Source: Acinetobacter sp. WCHAc010034 (GTDB lineage Bacteria; Pseudomonadota; Gammaproteobacteria; Pseudomonadales; Moraxellaceae). Taken from it: DNA of 64,000 nucleotides. The position numbers and the translations under genes were made by a program. The notes under the pieces are model-generated. The model had not been told where the DNA came from. It ran no database searches and worked only from the letters and a program-made list of their open reading frames with translations. The DNA is taken from assembly GCF_001696615.3 (NCBI RefSeq), contig NZ_CP032279.1, positions 620,001-684,000 of the forward strand, in the 5' to 3' direction. Each line of letters begins with the position of its first letter. Position 1 is the stretch's first letter. Of the stretch, positions 45,618 to 54,219 are shown one piece after another.

Positions 45618-45888
45618 TGCACTCCCCCTTTGCTTTTTGCAGTGCTAGTTGATGCAACTCATCCGCACGTTTGTTTTCTTGTCGCTTGTAGTACCAATTG
45701 ATTAAAAAACTCATAAAGCTAACCAATAGGCCTGCAATGGCGATAACCAAACCTAGCGCCGTTACTGGATCTAAGCCAAGAAACTTTCCTGATAATCCAG
45801 CGATTGAGCCGCCAACCGCTGTTTTTGCTGACACCGAAGTAACCGCTGCACTCGCTTCAGCGATTGCCTGCCCTGTTGTTTCAGACAT
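45607..45888 (-). CDS. Putative holin
   Basis: A 93-residue protein with a Gly/Ala-rich amphipathic N-terminus, then a hydrophobic span at about 43-66 (ALGLVIAIAGLLVSFMSFLI), then a charged C-terminus (KRQENKRADELHQ). Size, position before the endolysin gene and topology fit a small phage holin of the HP1 type. A terminator-like hairpin separates it from the upstream tail genes. Confidence 0.75.
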   Translation of the reverse strand: MSETTGQAIAEASAAVTSVSAKTAVGGSIAGLSGKFLGLDPVTALGLVIAIAGLLVSFMSFLINWYYKRQENKRADELHQLALQKAKGECNVE

Positions 45889-45915
45889 TTTGCCCCCTAA
45901 TTTTTGGCAATAAAA

Positions 45916-45931
45916 AGCACCCGGAGGTGCT
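45916..45931 (-). terminator. Terminator-like hairpin between tail and lysis genes
   Basis: AGCACC (45916-45921) pairs with GGTGCT (45926-45931). The minus strand continues into TTTTTATT. Confidence 0.75.
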
Positions 45932-45949
45932 GTGGATTTATTCGTAAGC

Positions 45950-46180
45950 TCAGACTTCTATTTGCAGCACCGGCCCATCCGGCGCACTCCTTTTAATTTC
46001 ATTTCCTGCAACAAATACCCGCGCACCGAGTGTGTATTTTGTGGCGCTGGTACACATCACCAGCCCTGTGCCGTCAACCACCAAAACCTTATAATTTGGG
46101 TGATCTGCATGCTGAATAACCCCTATAAATTCAGCATCTTTCGGGAGCAAACCCATTAATCGTTGAAGTGCATTACTCAT
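45950..46180 (-). CDS. Small tail protein, possible OB-fold hub plug
   Basis: A 76-residue protein that overlaps the 669-residue hub gene by 8 bases. It reads as a small beta barrel (FIGVIQHADHPNYKVLVVDG, then LGARVFVAGNEIK). Such short OB-like proteins lie next to hub genes in several siphophages. No catalytic residues. Family assignment is by context. Confidence 0.6.
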   Translation of the reverse strand: MSNALQRLMGLLPKDAEFIGVIQHADHPNYKVLVVDGTGLVMCTSATKYTLGARVFVAGNEIKRSAPDGPVLQIEV

Positions 46181-48182
46181 GATTCACGCGCTCCACCTTG
46201 ATTGTTTGATTAACGATGGCATGAGTGAGTGAAACAGCAACCGAATCGCTAATACCCCACCATTCCGCATCAAAAGCCACCAATTCCCCTGGCGCACATT
46301 CGCCCACTTCACTTTCTACCGGCATCAATAATGCATGGGTTTCAACCATACCCGCTTTGGCTAATACTGATTTTCCGTATCCACCCATGCTTTCAAATGT
46401 GAAAAGTGGATTATTAACAGCTTCCTGCAGTGTATCCGCACTGGTGCCAGAGCGGCGCACTTGTCCAGTCAACCCGTTGCGGTCATTTGTCAATGTTATG
46501 CCGTTATAGTCGGGGTAAAGCACATCATCAATAGATTGGCTAGTTGTGATGCTTAATGGGATCAGGCGGTCATAGTCAGAAACTGCGATTGAATCCCAGA
46601 AGGTCTTTTTGTACTTCGGCTTGATTGTGAGTGTGCTGCTGTTCTTCTCGCTATAGACAAAGCCGCCGGCACTTTCAGCAATCATTTTAATCACAGCAAT
46701 TGGTGTTAGGTTTGAATAGCTCAAGCTGTTAATTGGCAATATCCAGCTTAATTCATCAATCAGCTGCCAGTTAAGTTGCACCTGGCTGTTTACCCTATCA
46801 AGTTCAGCCTGGCACAGTTGGCGCGCTGTACGCTCATTCTCCTGCAGGAATGAACGTGTTGGTGAATATGGCGCATCCAGCAGCGCTGTCTGACTGCGGC
46901 CGGATAGATTAAATGTATCCTGCGCAAACTTGCGCGAGCATGTACGGCTCTCAAGCAGCATCTGATGCTCGTTGCCATTAACCAGAATTTTTAAAATCAC
47001 TGGCTGTCCAGCAATGGAATTCAGCTTTTCAATTTCCGAAGCCGGCACTGTTAAACTGTATGACCAGCACCAGCTGCTGCGGTCTGTGCTGTAGCTACCG
47101 TCCATCACTTGAATTTCTTCGCCGTTGTCAAGGCGCGTTACAGATAAGCTATTCAATATGTGCCACCACTCTTTATTTGGAATTGACGGAATGCAATCAT
47201 CTGCGCCAAAATTTAAAACAACGTCATGCGAATCAATGTCATGGCATGAACAGACAAAGTTTAGGTCAGTGCTGCCGGAATACTGCGGTATTTCAGGTTC
47301 TGGCCACGGATCAATGCTATGCTTCCTGTAGTGAATTGGAAGTGCAGCATCCCAATGGATACTATCGGTCGTTACAAGCTCAAGCCCTCTGTCCCAGTCA
47401 AATGAAATTTTCTTTTCAAAAAACTCTGCAACATCATGAGAGAAAGTGAACTGCTTTCGCTTTCTGATTAAATCAGCCCAGTCACTATGCTTGTTAATCC
47501 TTAGTTTTTGCGCCTCATCAAAAAGTATTGACCTATTTACTCTAATCCCTAGATTATCATTCCATGCGGAATAAGCGCATTTTGACAATCCAGCTGCTAC
47601 GTCATGCAGCAAAGAAACCGCAATAGCTAAGCTTCTGCCGGCAGAAAAATCCATGGATTTGGATATTCCGAAAGACATAGATTTATCAAAATTAATCACA
47701 TTGCTGCGCGAAATAAAATCCGGAATTGACCACGGAAGATCATTAATGCCAAGCGCAGTATCCGAATAATCAAACCCAAGTGAAGCATCAAGGCTTACGC
47801 CAAGAATATGGTTTATGTTGCCAATTGCTTGAGATTCGGAGGATAGTGAATTATTAATTACGATATCGATTGAGCAAAATTGGTTGACTGGAACAGCAAT
47901 CAGATTGGGGTTTACTGCAGTATTTAAAATTAGATCTATCTGTACAGTTTGACCTGAAATTGTTTGAATATCTGGAATAACAGCTGCACTTACCGCAACA
48001 TCAACCTGATTATTCTCATGAGATTCTGCATAAATATCAGCAGCAGTTGATGTATTTAAAGTCACATCAATTTGCGCAATATTCTGATCAACCGATCCAA
48101 ATTCTAAATCGGTTGATCCGGTCAAAACATCTTGAAAATTTAAGTCTACGTGGTGCGCGTCTGGCGGAATGTAATTTGACAC
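46173..48182 (-). CDS. Tail hub / tail-tip protein
   Basis: A 669-residue virion protein. The N-terminal ~130 residues hold four imperfect beta repeats (AQIDVTLNTSTAADI, NQVDVAVSAAVIPDI, VQIDLILNTAVNPNL, CSIDIVINNSLSS). The middle is aromatic-rich. The C-terminal part (about 350-669) has the feel of the gp27/gpD-like hub barrels: LILVNGNEH-like strands, LTPIAVIKMIAESAGGFVYS, and LTITPKY-like segments. By order it follows the distal tail proteins and precedes the plug and holin. A baseplate-hub role is inferred. Confidence 0.68.
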   Translation of the reverse strand: MSNYIPPDAHHVDLNFQDVLTGSTDLEFGSVDQNIAQIDVTLNTSTAADIYAESHENNQVDVAVSAAVIPDIQTISGQTVQIDLILNTAVNPNLIAVPVNQFCSIDIVINNSLSSESQAIGNINHILGVSLDASLGFDYSDTALGINDLPWSIPDFISRSNVINFDKSMSFGISKSMDFSAGRSLAIAVSLLHDVAAGLSKCAYSAWNDNLGIRVNRSILFDEAQKLRINKHSDWADLIRKRKQFTFSHDVAEFFEKKISFDWDRGLELVTTDSIHWDAALPIHYRKHSIDPWPEPEIPQYSGSTDLNFVCSCHDIDSHDVVLNFGADDCIPSIPNKEWWHILNSLSVTRLDNGEEIQVMDGSYSTDRSSWCWSYSLTVPASEIEKLNSIAGQPVILKILVNGNEHQMLLESRTCSRKFAQDTFNLSGRSQTALLDAPYSPTRSFLQENERTARQLCQAELDRVNSQVQLNWQLIDELSWILPINSLSYSNLTPIAVIKMIAESAGGFVYSEKNSSTLTIKPKYKKTFWDSIAVSDYDRLIPLSITTSQSIDDVLYPDYNGITLTNDRNGLTGQVRRSGTSADTLQEAVNNPLFTFESMGGYGKSVLAKAGMVETHALLMPVESEVGECAPGELVAFDAEWWGISDSVAVSLTHAIVNQTIKVERVNHE

Positions 48183-48194
48183 ATGCTCACCACT

Positions 48195-48590
48195 TTATAT
48201 TGCCGGCCTCAATTTGAAGCTATTAACCATCAATGTGCTGCCTAGCGCCAAATCGGGGTTTGCAAGTGAAATTCCATCTCCGATGGAGATGTCAATATAT
48301 CCTTTAGCATCGCCGCTAAATACTCTGGCCCATGTTGCTGTTCCTGCTTTTGTAACCAGCGCAGCATCTGTCTGGTGAAGCTCAATGTAGTCAATTCCGG
48401 TTGCCTTAAAGCATGGCTTTGGGAATGTCAGGGTGACCAACTTCTGACTGTCATCAGCAGGATCAGAAACTGCAGCTGGTTTTGCACCTGAAAAAAAGGC
48501 AATTGTGGCATTTTGACTTCCGCTGTCCAAAAATATGGTATGCGCATGAATCCCGGCAAGGCCCGCTTCAAGTGAAGTATTTACACTCAT
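48195..48590 (-). CDS. Phage virion-associated protein, unknown
   Basis: A 131-residue beta-rich protein (ATIAFFSGAKPAAVSDPADD, then WARVFSGDAKGYIDISIG). It overlaps its upstream neighbour by ATGA and lies 12 bases before the hub gene. It is probably a tail-tip component. No family is recognised. Confidence 0.62.
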   Translation of the reverse strand: MSVNTSLEAGLAGIHAHTIFLDSGSQNATIAFFSGAKPAAVSDPADDSQKLVTLTFPKPCFKATGIDYIELHQTDAALVTKAGTATWARVFSGDAKGYIDISIGDGISLANPDLALGSTLMVNSFKLRPAI

Positions 48591-48940
48591 TTTGCTATCA
48601 CCTTATCTGAAATTACCGCGTTATATTCACCAGCTGGATCAAATGCCACAATAAAGCACTCAAGGCCCTTTTTGATGTTTCGGAAATTGTATGACCCATC
48701 TGAGTTTGATTTTGTTTCCCATATCAATTCTCTGGTATCCCTCTTAAACACACATACCGGGACTGGGGAATATGCATTTCCAAGCTTTTTAACCGTTCCA
48801 AGTATTCTTCCAAAGCCATGATTTTGGCTTGATACAGTAATCACCTGTCTGTGAATATTGATTTTCCTGTATTTCATTGATGCAAGTTTTTCGAAATTTG
48901 GAGTATACCCACCCCAAAAAACCCTGAGAATCCTAATCAA
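48587..48940 (-). CDS. Tail-tip protein with carboxypeptidase-regulatory-like domain
   Basis: The TTG at 48940 has a perfect GAGGAGG seven bases upstream, so it is preferred over the longer frame to 49036; this gives 117 residues. The C-terminal ~75 residues read as a carboxypeptidase-regulatory-like (Ig-type) domain: GTVKKLGNAYSPVPVCVFKR, TKSNSDGSYNFRNI and VAFDPAGEYNAVISDKV. This domain is frequent in phage tail proteins. It overlaps the upstream gene by 8 bases. Confidence 0.7.
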   Translation of the reverse strand: MIRILRVFWGGYTPNFEKLASMKYRKINIHRQVITVSSQNHGFGRILGTVKKLGNAYSPVPVCVFKRDTRELIWETKSNSDGSYNFRNIKKGLECFIVAFDPAGEYNAVISDKVIAK

Positions 48941-50165
48941 TTTTGACCTCCTCAATTGGTACAGCCATATAGAAAGCACGCGACTTGTCATTAAGTGACC
49001 CGGAGTGACATATAGCAATATTGCTTTCAAGGTCAATATCTTGCGTCATCATTGGAAGGTTTGTTTTTGAAATAACTGGCGCTACAAAACCTGCAGAATA
49101 TTTGCACTTATACGCTCCGTAACAATACCCTAAATGCTGCCCGCTTGACCGTTCATAAATTGCTATATTTTCCGCAGTTGTTGTGCTAAATGTGTCAATT
49201 TCAGCAGAGAGTATTGAGCTAAGTGCTGACTGCTCTCCAGATGAAAGACCATATGGTGATGTTGTATATCCGGCTTGAAAAACCACACCAACCCTGCCGA
49301 CATAGGCAACACCGCTACCAACAGTCGAATAAAAATTACCGTAATATTCCTCGCCAGATGATGATGTATCGCTTTGCTGCGCCTTTGAGATTAAAACAGG
49401 GTATTCAAGGACAGTGTAATCATGGGTTGCTATCGGCAATATTCCATAGATTTCAATTGGAAATTGAGATCCCCAGCAGATTGGCAAAACCAAGTGGTAT
49501 TCACTGCCAATAAGTATTGCATTCCCATATATCGAATAGCCTTCGCTGTGTGTGAAATTGTTGTGATCACTTCCTAATGTACAGCCATCCCATCTGGGGA
49601 GGTATGATGCGCTTGGGGACATAACTGAGGCTGTGCTCTGTAATGCATTTGGGTCATTAATGAAACCTGTTTGCTGATCAAATGTTTTTCCAATGCAAAC
49701 CGCAATAGCATTTCGATGTGATGCATTGCTTTGAAAGCACATCCGAGCATACCTGTCCGTGCCATCGATATGCTTGAATTTGTAAACTTGGATATTATTT
49801 TGCTCATATGCGATTTCCCACCCAAGTGGGGCTACAAAAGTAGTGAATCCACCTGAAACCATTGCAGGCGCATTATCAATCGTCAGTGTTACAGTATTAC
49901 TTGTTACGCTATCAATAACGTACTCGCCATTTAAGTTATTAGCATTAAGCTTCAATACACGGCCAGCTGCATATCCATGACTCACACCATATGTCAGCAC
50001 CACTTGGTTTCCTGTTACACCCACACCTGAAACAGTTTTAGTGTTGTATCCAATTGCAAGCATCTTCTTAAAGCGGTCTGGAAATAGATTTTTTGATCCT
50101 GCGCAAAAATCCAGCCCGGCATCTGAAAAATCAAACATTTTTGTCTGTGTTTGTTTCATTGTCAT
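48933..50165 (-). CDS. Phage tail/virion protein, unknown
   Basis: A 410-residue protein of beta-rich composition. Residues about 45-90 (VTGNQVVLTYGVSHGYAAG, then LNGEYVIDSVTSNTVTL) look like a small surface domain that recurs in phage adhesins. It has no known family. It starts after a terminator-like hairpin (50185-50201) and is coupled to the next gene. A host-recognition role is possible. Confidence 0.65.
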   Translation of the reverse strand: MTMKQTQTKMFDFSDAGLDFCAGSKNLFPDRFKKMLAIGYNTKTVSGVGVTGNQVVLTYGVSHGYAAGRVLKLNANNLNGEYVIDSVTSNTVTLTIDNAPAMVSGGFTTFVAPLGWEIAYEQNNIQVYKFKHIDGTDRYARMCFQSNASHRNAIAVCIGKTFDQQTGFINDPNALQSTASVMSPSASYLPRWDGCTLGSDHNNFTHSEGYSIYGNAILIGSEYHLVLPICWGSQFPIEIYGILPIATHDYTVLEYPVLISKAQQSDTSSSGEEYYGNFYSTVGSGVAYVGRVGVVFQAGYTTSPYGLSSGEQSALSSILSAEIDTFSTTTAENIAIYERSSGQHLGYCYGAYKCKYSAGFVAPVISKTNLPMMTQDIDLESNIAICHSGSLNDKSRAFYMAVPIEEVKID

Positions 50166-50184
50166 TTTCGTTGCTCGTAAAAAA

Positions 50185-50201
50185 GACCGCTCTAAGCGGC
50201 C
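50185..50201 (-). terminator. Terminator-like hairpin inside the late operon
   Basis: CCGCT (50187-50191) pairs with AGCGG (50195-50199), with one outer G:C pair. The minus strand continues into TTTTTTAC. Confidence 0.65.
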
Positions 50202-50210
50202 GTATCTGAA

Positions 50211-51833
50211 TTAATTTTTTACCGCGCGGTCAATATCACCGCGCAGCATAATCTGGAACTGATCAGAAATAACAGCCGGCTCTGACTGTTTAACTGTACG
50301 AATTGCCCACACTGGAAAATTTGCAGCGACTGTATTCTTGCGCATAACATTTCCGCTCACCCATCCGCTACCCCATCCTTCTTTCTTGATTTTGAAGTAT
50401 GGGGCACCAGTGACTGGATTGATCGGCGCGAAGTCAAAATCCTTACTTCCTGTGTCAATCTGACCGGAGTACTCACCAATGCAGCGGAAATTTGTTGCAT
50501 CCGTGAATACGATCGCCCAACGCTCTTGAATCGCACCTTCATTTGTCACTTCGATTGGATATAGCGCATCATTGTAATTTGCTGAAATTGCACCGCCTGA
50601 TGGCTCATCTGACCAGACCGAATTCCATGACTGCTGCACGAATAGATTTGTGTAGCGCGCCTGCATTTCATCAATAACCAAGGCTGAGCCAACAATGGTA
50701 TTTCCAGCTTCATAGTTATGCGTTAGAGGCTTGGTAAATGTCAGCTGACCATTGATCTGCACATCACGGATCAGACCCATATCTTGATAGCGGTATTTCG
50801 CTTTCAATGGAGGAGTCAGCGCGTTCAATGCAAAGTCTCCATTCAGTGTGAACTTGCCGTAATCATAGTCCACAACATACATATCAAATGGTACTTTCAT
50901 GCCGTTTGTATCTTCAAGTTCACACCATGAAATACGCTGATCTGGCAGCTGATACGCCTTCCCTGCAACATGATCAGGCATTGCAAATTCTTTGCTTGCG
51001 CTAACAATGCCAATACCGCCGACACGGAAAACCGGCACCCGGCCATCCAGCGGCAACCGTGTTGCTGACAGGCCGATCACTTCAGAATCAAGCGGAATAT
51101 AGGTGTATGCCACGGCGTTATATCGTGCAGATGATGGAATTACCCAGACAGGTACATTGATATATGTTTTACCCGACTCGGCATACTCAAGAATCTGAGA
51201 ATACCAACCATTGGCCTCTATGTCTGGGCGGTTCTGTGCTGTAATTTCCGTTTTTTCATGAAAGTAGACGCTCACCATTCCAGTTTCATAATTTATTTCA
51301 CCATGCGCCCGGCTTGTTTCAATTTTCCCATTTTCATCTGCTGTCAGCGTCATCTGGCCGAAGTCGAGTGATGCAACAACGATTGTTAGGGACTGTGGCC
51401 GAATCGGAATGGCTGGAGTTCTGAAGCTGATCTTATTGACTGGAAGCATATCCGTTGTTGTCGCCAGAGACTTAAGAAGTATTGAATTGGGCGCACCAGG
51501 TGTCCAGCTGTCAATTTCAACCTTTCCAGTTCCGTACTGAATCAAACCTGATGCGATTCCACTGTTGTTTGCCGGATCAACATTTCGGTACAGCGTGCCG
51601 GAACGATCAATAAAAGTATCACCCCCGACTGCAAAGCGAACAGATCCAGACAATATCTGCTCATCAAATCCAGATGATAGATCAGTTTTCAGCTTATCCG
51701 CAGTGAATGTCTTTGACTGCGAGTTAAGCCCAGATGTATCGCGGTACTTAACTTGAATATCGGTCGGAGTGACCGCCTTCATGACAATATCGGTTCCGAT
51801 AATTTTTGACGTCTGCGGTGAATAAAATGCCAT
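50211..51833 (-). CDS. Phage tail protein with repeated I-x-Y-x-T-G motif (shorter paralogue)
   Basis: A 540-residue beta-rich virion protein. The motif (G)xIxYxTGxVxI recurs: LIQYGTGKVEI near 100, EINYETGMVSVYF near 185, and a degenerate VDYDYGKFTLNG near 320. The same motif is found in the 654-residue upstream gene. The C-terminus has GCIGEYSGQID-like and QFQIMLRGDID segments. A distal tail role is inferred from position after the tape measure. Confidence 0.68.
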   Translation of the reverse strand: MAFYSPQTSKIIGTDIVMKAVTPTDIQVKYRDTSGLNSQSKTFTADKLKTDLSSGFDEQILSGSVRFAVGGDTFIDRSGTLYRNVDPANNSGIASGLIQYGTGKVEIDSWTPGAPNSILLKSLATTTDMLPVNKISFRTPAIPIRPQSLTIVVASLDFGQMTLTADENGKIETSRAHGEINYETGMVSVYFHEKTEITAQNRPDIEANGWYSQILEYAESGKTYINVPVWVIPSSARYNAVAYTYIPLDSEVIGLSATRLPLDGRVPVFRVGGIGIVSASKEFAMPDHVAGKAYQLPDQRISWCELEDTNGMKVPFDMYVVDYDYGKFTLNGDFALNALTPPLKAKYRYQDMGLIRDVQINGQLTFTKPLTHNYEAGNTIVGSALVIDEMQARYTNLFVQQSWNSVWSDEPSGGAISANYNDALYPIEVTNEGAIQERWAIVFTDATNFRCIGEYSGQIDTGSKDFDFAPINPVTGAPYFKIKKEGWGSGWVSGNVMRKNTVAANFPVWAIRTVKQSEPAVISDQFQIMLRGDIDRAVKN

Positions 51834-51842
51834 AAATCCTCA

Positions 51843-53807
51843 CTATGCTGGAATGTAAACTTCAACCGGAGTGTATTCACGGTGAAATGTCTTTTTCACA
51901 GAAACTGGGGTAATTTCGACCGCTCCAGTGTCGTAAACAATAGTTCCTTGAACCTCACCGGTATTTGTCACCAAGTTGCCAATTCCGCCGCCAATAGGCA
52001 TATCGGTAAGCACAACAGTTCCACCGGCCATGTTCTCAAGATTCCTGACTGGAACAGTCAGCTCAACACTATTTGGTTGAATTGATGACCCAGTTCCAAT
52101 ACTGAACATCAGTTTATTGTTTGAATCTGGAACCACTGCTGTTTTGTTCTGCTCTAGCTGGTCGCCAAAATTATACAAAACTGCAAACTGTGTGCCTTTT
52201 TGCGGAAGATCATTTGGAATCAAGCAGCCAGAACCAGTTGCATAATTAATGCTTCCAGCTGCATCACCGGTGAACTTACCTTGAGCATTGCTTACAGCGC
52301 TCTTTGCTTCACCATTCAGCATCCACGATACCGTCAAGCCTGGAGAGATTCCTGTGCTGTCAAGATTAAATTCAAAGGCCGCCTTGTCAACATTTAAGCT
52401 TGACCGGATAAATGTCACAATTGGCGTTCCCCACAGCAGCATTATCGGCGTTCCAACGTCAGGTAATGCGCCTGCCGTAACCATCCATGATCCAGTTTCA
52501 TAGTTCACAAATCCCGCACCAAACGATGAGCTTGAGCCCTTTAGTTGACCAGACCCATCATCTTTAAGTTCATAAAACTTACCTTGCGCCATATATGAAA
52601 CAGATAAGCTTCCTGGTGCTGGAATTGGCACAAGAACGCCAGTCCAATTAGAGCTTTGATTGTTTTGTGTGACAGGTATCGCATAGCTTTGCTGGGACTG
52701 AGTTGGTGACGCCGCAGGCTTAAAGGTGATATTCAGCAATACAGATCCACTCCCAGCAGAATCAGTCCACTGGATTAGTCCGCGCTGATAATCAACTGTC
52801 CCGATTTGCGTTCCTTGTGAATTTTTAAGAAGCCCCCCAAGGTCTGAAATCTGTGCGCCAAAAAGACTAAATGACAGGCTCAGCGGCATCACTGATGACC
52901 CGATGTACAGGTTCTGACCGACACCAATAACGGTTTGAAACCCTGCCGTGATTTCACCATTATTTCCAGGTATAAGCACTACACTTTCACCTGCAGCATT
53001 CACGTCAATAATTGGAGATTCAGTCTGAGCAGATGGCACAAGCTGTGCGAAAATGCCGCCGGCATTAACTGTGTAATCACCAAGCGCGGCATCTGAATCA
53101 AGCTTTACTGATGAGTAGTACGTGCCGGTATCAGCAACAATTGTGTCACGGATTATCGTTGTTGATTTATCGCCGTTGTACCACTGCCTTGCAGAAAGAC
53201 CGACAAAATCACGCTCAAGCGCATCGCTCAGCGTATAAGTTGCAATCTTGTATTCTACAGGCTTACCATCAATAACCATGATTGCAGTACGGGTTTCAAC
53301 TTTTGTGATGCGCACATACTGTTCATACTGCAATGCCCTTCCTTCATTTGAGACAAGCACGATTGAGTCACCAACCGAGGACTCTACCTCCTGGGGGAAC
53401 ATGGCTGCCTGTAGGACCTTCATTCCTTGATAGTGTGTATCAAGAGGGTTTCCGGCGGACTGTCCGCCTTTTGCGAGATAGTTCTCAATGCGGTTTTGTG
53501 CTGCCTTGCGCTCATCGGTCCAACTTTTAGTGCTGAACAGCAGAGCTGACACATTCGGATCTTTCGGCAGCTCAGAGATGAACACTGTTGCGCCCATCAA
53601 TTTATCTGTATCCGCGGTGGTTACCGCCGGGAATATTTTGCGCATCGACACATCACCAGTGGCACGGTTTAGCTCTGAAATATCATCAAACAGATTGTTG
53701 CTCTGACCATCAACAATGACTTGCCCCGAATACTTTCCTCCGCCATCATCATTATCAGTTAAGCGCTCCGACTTGTAGATCACCAAGTCCTTTGTTTCAA
53801 TTCCCAT
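51843..53807 (-). CDS. Phage tail protein with repeated I-x-Y-x-T-G motif (longer paralogue)
   Basis: A 654-residue virion protein. After an N-terminal domain (about 1-260, with ELNRATGDVSMRKIFP), four or more repeats carry the pattern TVDYQRGLIQW, FVNYETGSWMV, SINYATGSGCL and TIVYDTGAVEI, about 90-100 residues apart. Between them lie Gly/Ser-rich linkers. It starts inside the end of the preceding gene (11-base overlap). Location just after the tape measure suggests distal-tail or tail-tip structure. Confidence 0.7.
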   Translation of the reverse strand: MGIETKDLVIYKSERLTDNDDGGGKYSGQVIVDGQSNNLFDDISELNRATGDVSMRKIFPAVTTADTDKLMGATVFISELPKDPNVSALLFSTKSWTDERKAAQNRIENYLAKGGQSAGNPLDTHYQGMKVLQAAMFPQEVESSVGDSIVLVSNEGRALQYEQYVRITKVETRTAIMVIDGKPVEYKIATYTLSDALERDFVGLSARQWYNGDKSTTIIRDTIVADTGTYYSSVKLDSDAALGDYTVNAGGIFAQLVPSAQTESPIIDVNAAGESVVLIPGNNGEITAGFQTVIGVGQNLYIGSSVMPLSLSFSLFGAQISDLGGLLKNSQGTQIGTVDYQRGLIQWTDSAGSGSVLLNITFKPAASPTQSQQSYAIPVTQNNQSSNWTGVLVPIPAPGSLSVSYMAQGKFYELKDDGSGQLKGSSSSFGAGFVNYETGSWMVTAGALPDVGTPIMLLWGTPIVTFIRSSLNVDKAAFEFNLDSTGISPGLTVSWMLNGEAKSAVSNAQGKFTGDAAGSINYATGSGCLIPNDLPQKGTQFAVLYNFGDQLEQNKTAVVPDSNNKLMFSIGTGSSIQPNSVELTVPVRNLENMAGGTVVLTDMPIGGGIGNLVTNTGEVQGTIVYDTGAVEITPVSVKKTFHREYTPVEVYIPA

Positions 53808-54213
53808 CTTCCAGCTCCAGAAATCTTAAAGTCACATTCAGATAGTCATCCAGTGATACGGCGGGAATGCCCTTCACTGGCTTCGCCTCCAAGGCGCCTG
53901 CCTCGTGATTAAAAATCACGTTAAATCTCCGAGTGTCGTGTGGCCATTCAAATTCAAGCGCGAATTGCTCCTGTAGCACAGACCAAGCCTGAACTTGGCG
54001 CAAATCCCGCAGCTTAATCCAGCCCATACCCGCATCAGCAGGCTCTAAGGTGATTGGCCGCCCGGATTGCTTTCGGCCCTCCTGAATGATTGCGGCGCCA
54101 TTAATAGCGCGCTCCAGTTTCTGCTCAATCGGCTTCCAGCTAAATTCATCAGCCCATAAAAAACCGTCCTCAATCGGGACGGCTTCATTTGTTGATTTGC
54201 GTATCAGTTTCAT
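53797..54213 (-). CDS. Small tail protein (distal-tail-like), unknown family
   Basis: A 138-residue protein directly downstream of the tape measure gene (6-base gap). It is beta-rich with WADEFSWKPIEQ and LRFLELEDGN. Position and size fit a Dit-type or minor tail protein. No confident family. Confidence 0.65.
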   Translation of the reverse strand: MKLIRKSTNEAVPIEDGFLWADEFSWKPIEQKLERAINGAAIIQEGRKQSGRPITLEPADAGMGWIKLRDLRQVQAWSVLQEQFALEFEWPHDTRRFNVIFNHEAGALEAKPVKGIPAVSLDDYLNVTLRFLELEDGN

Positions 54214-54219
54214 AAAAAC

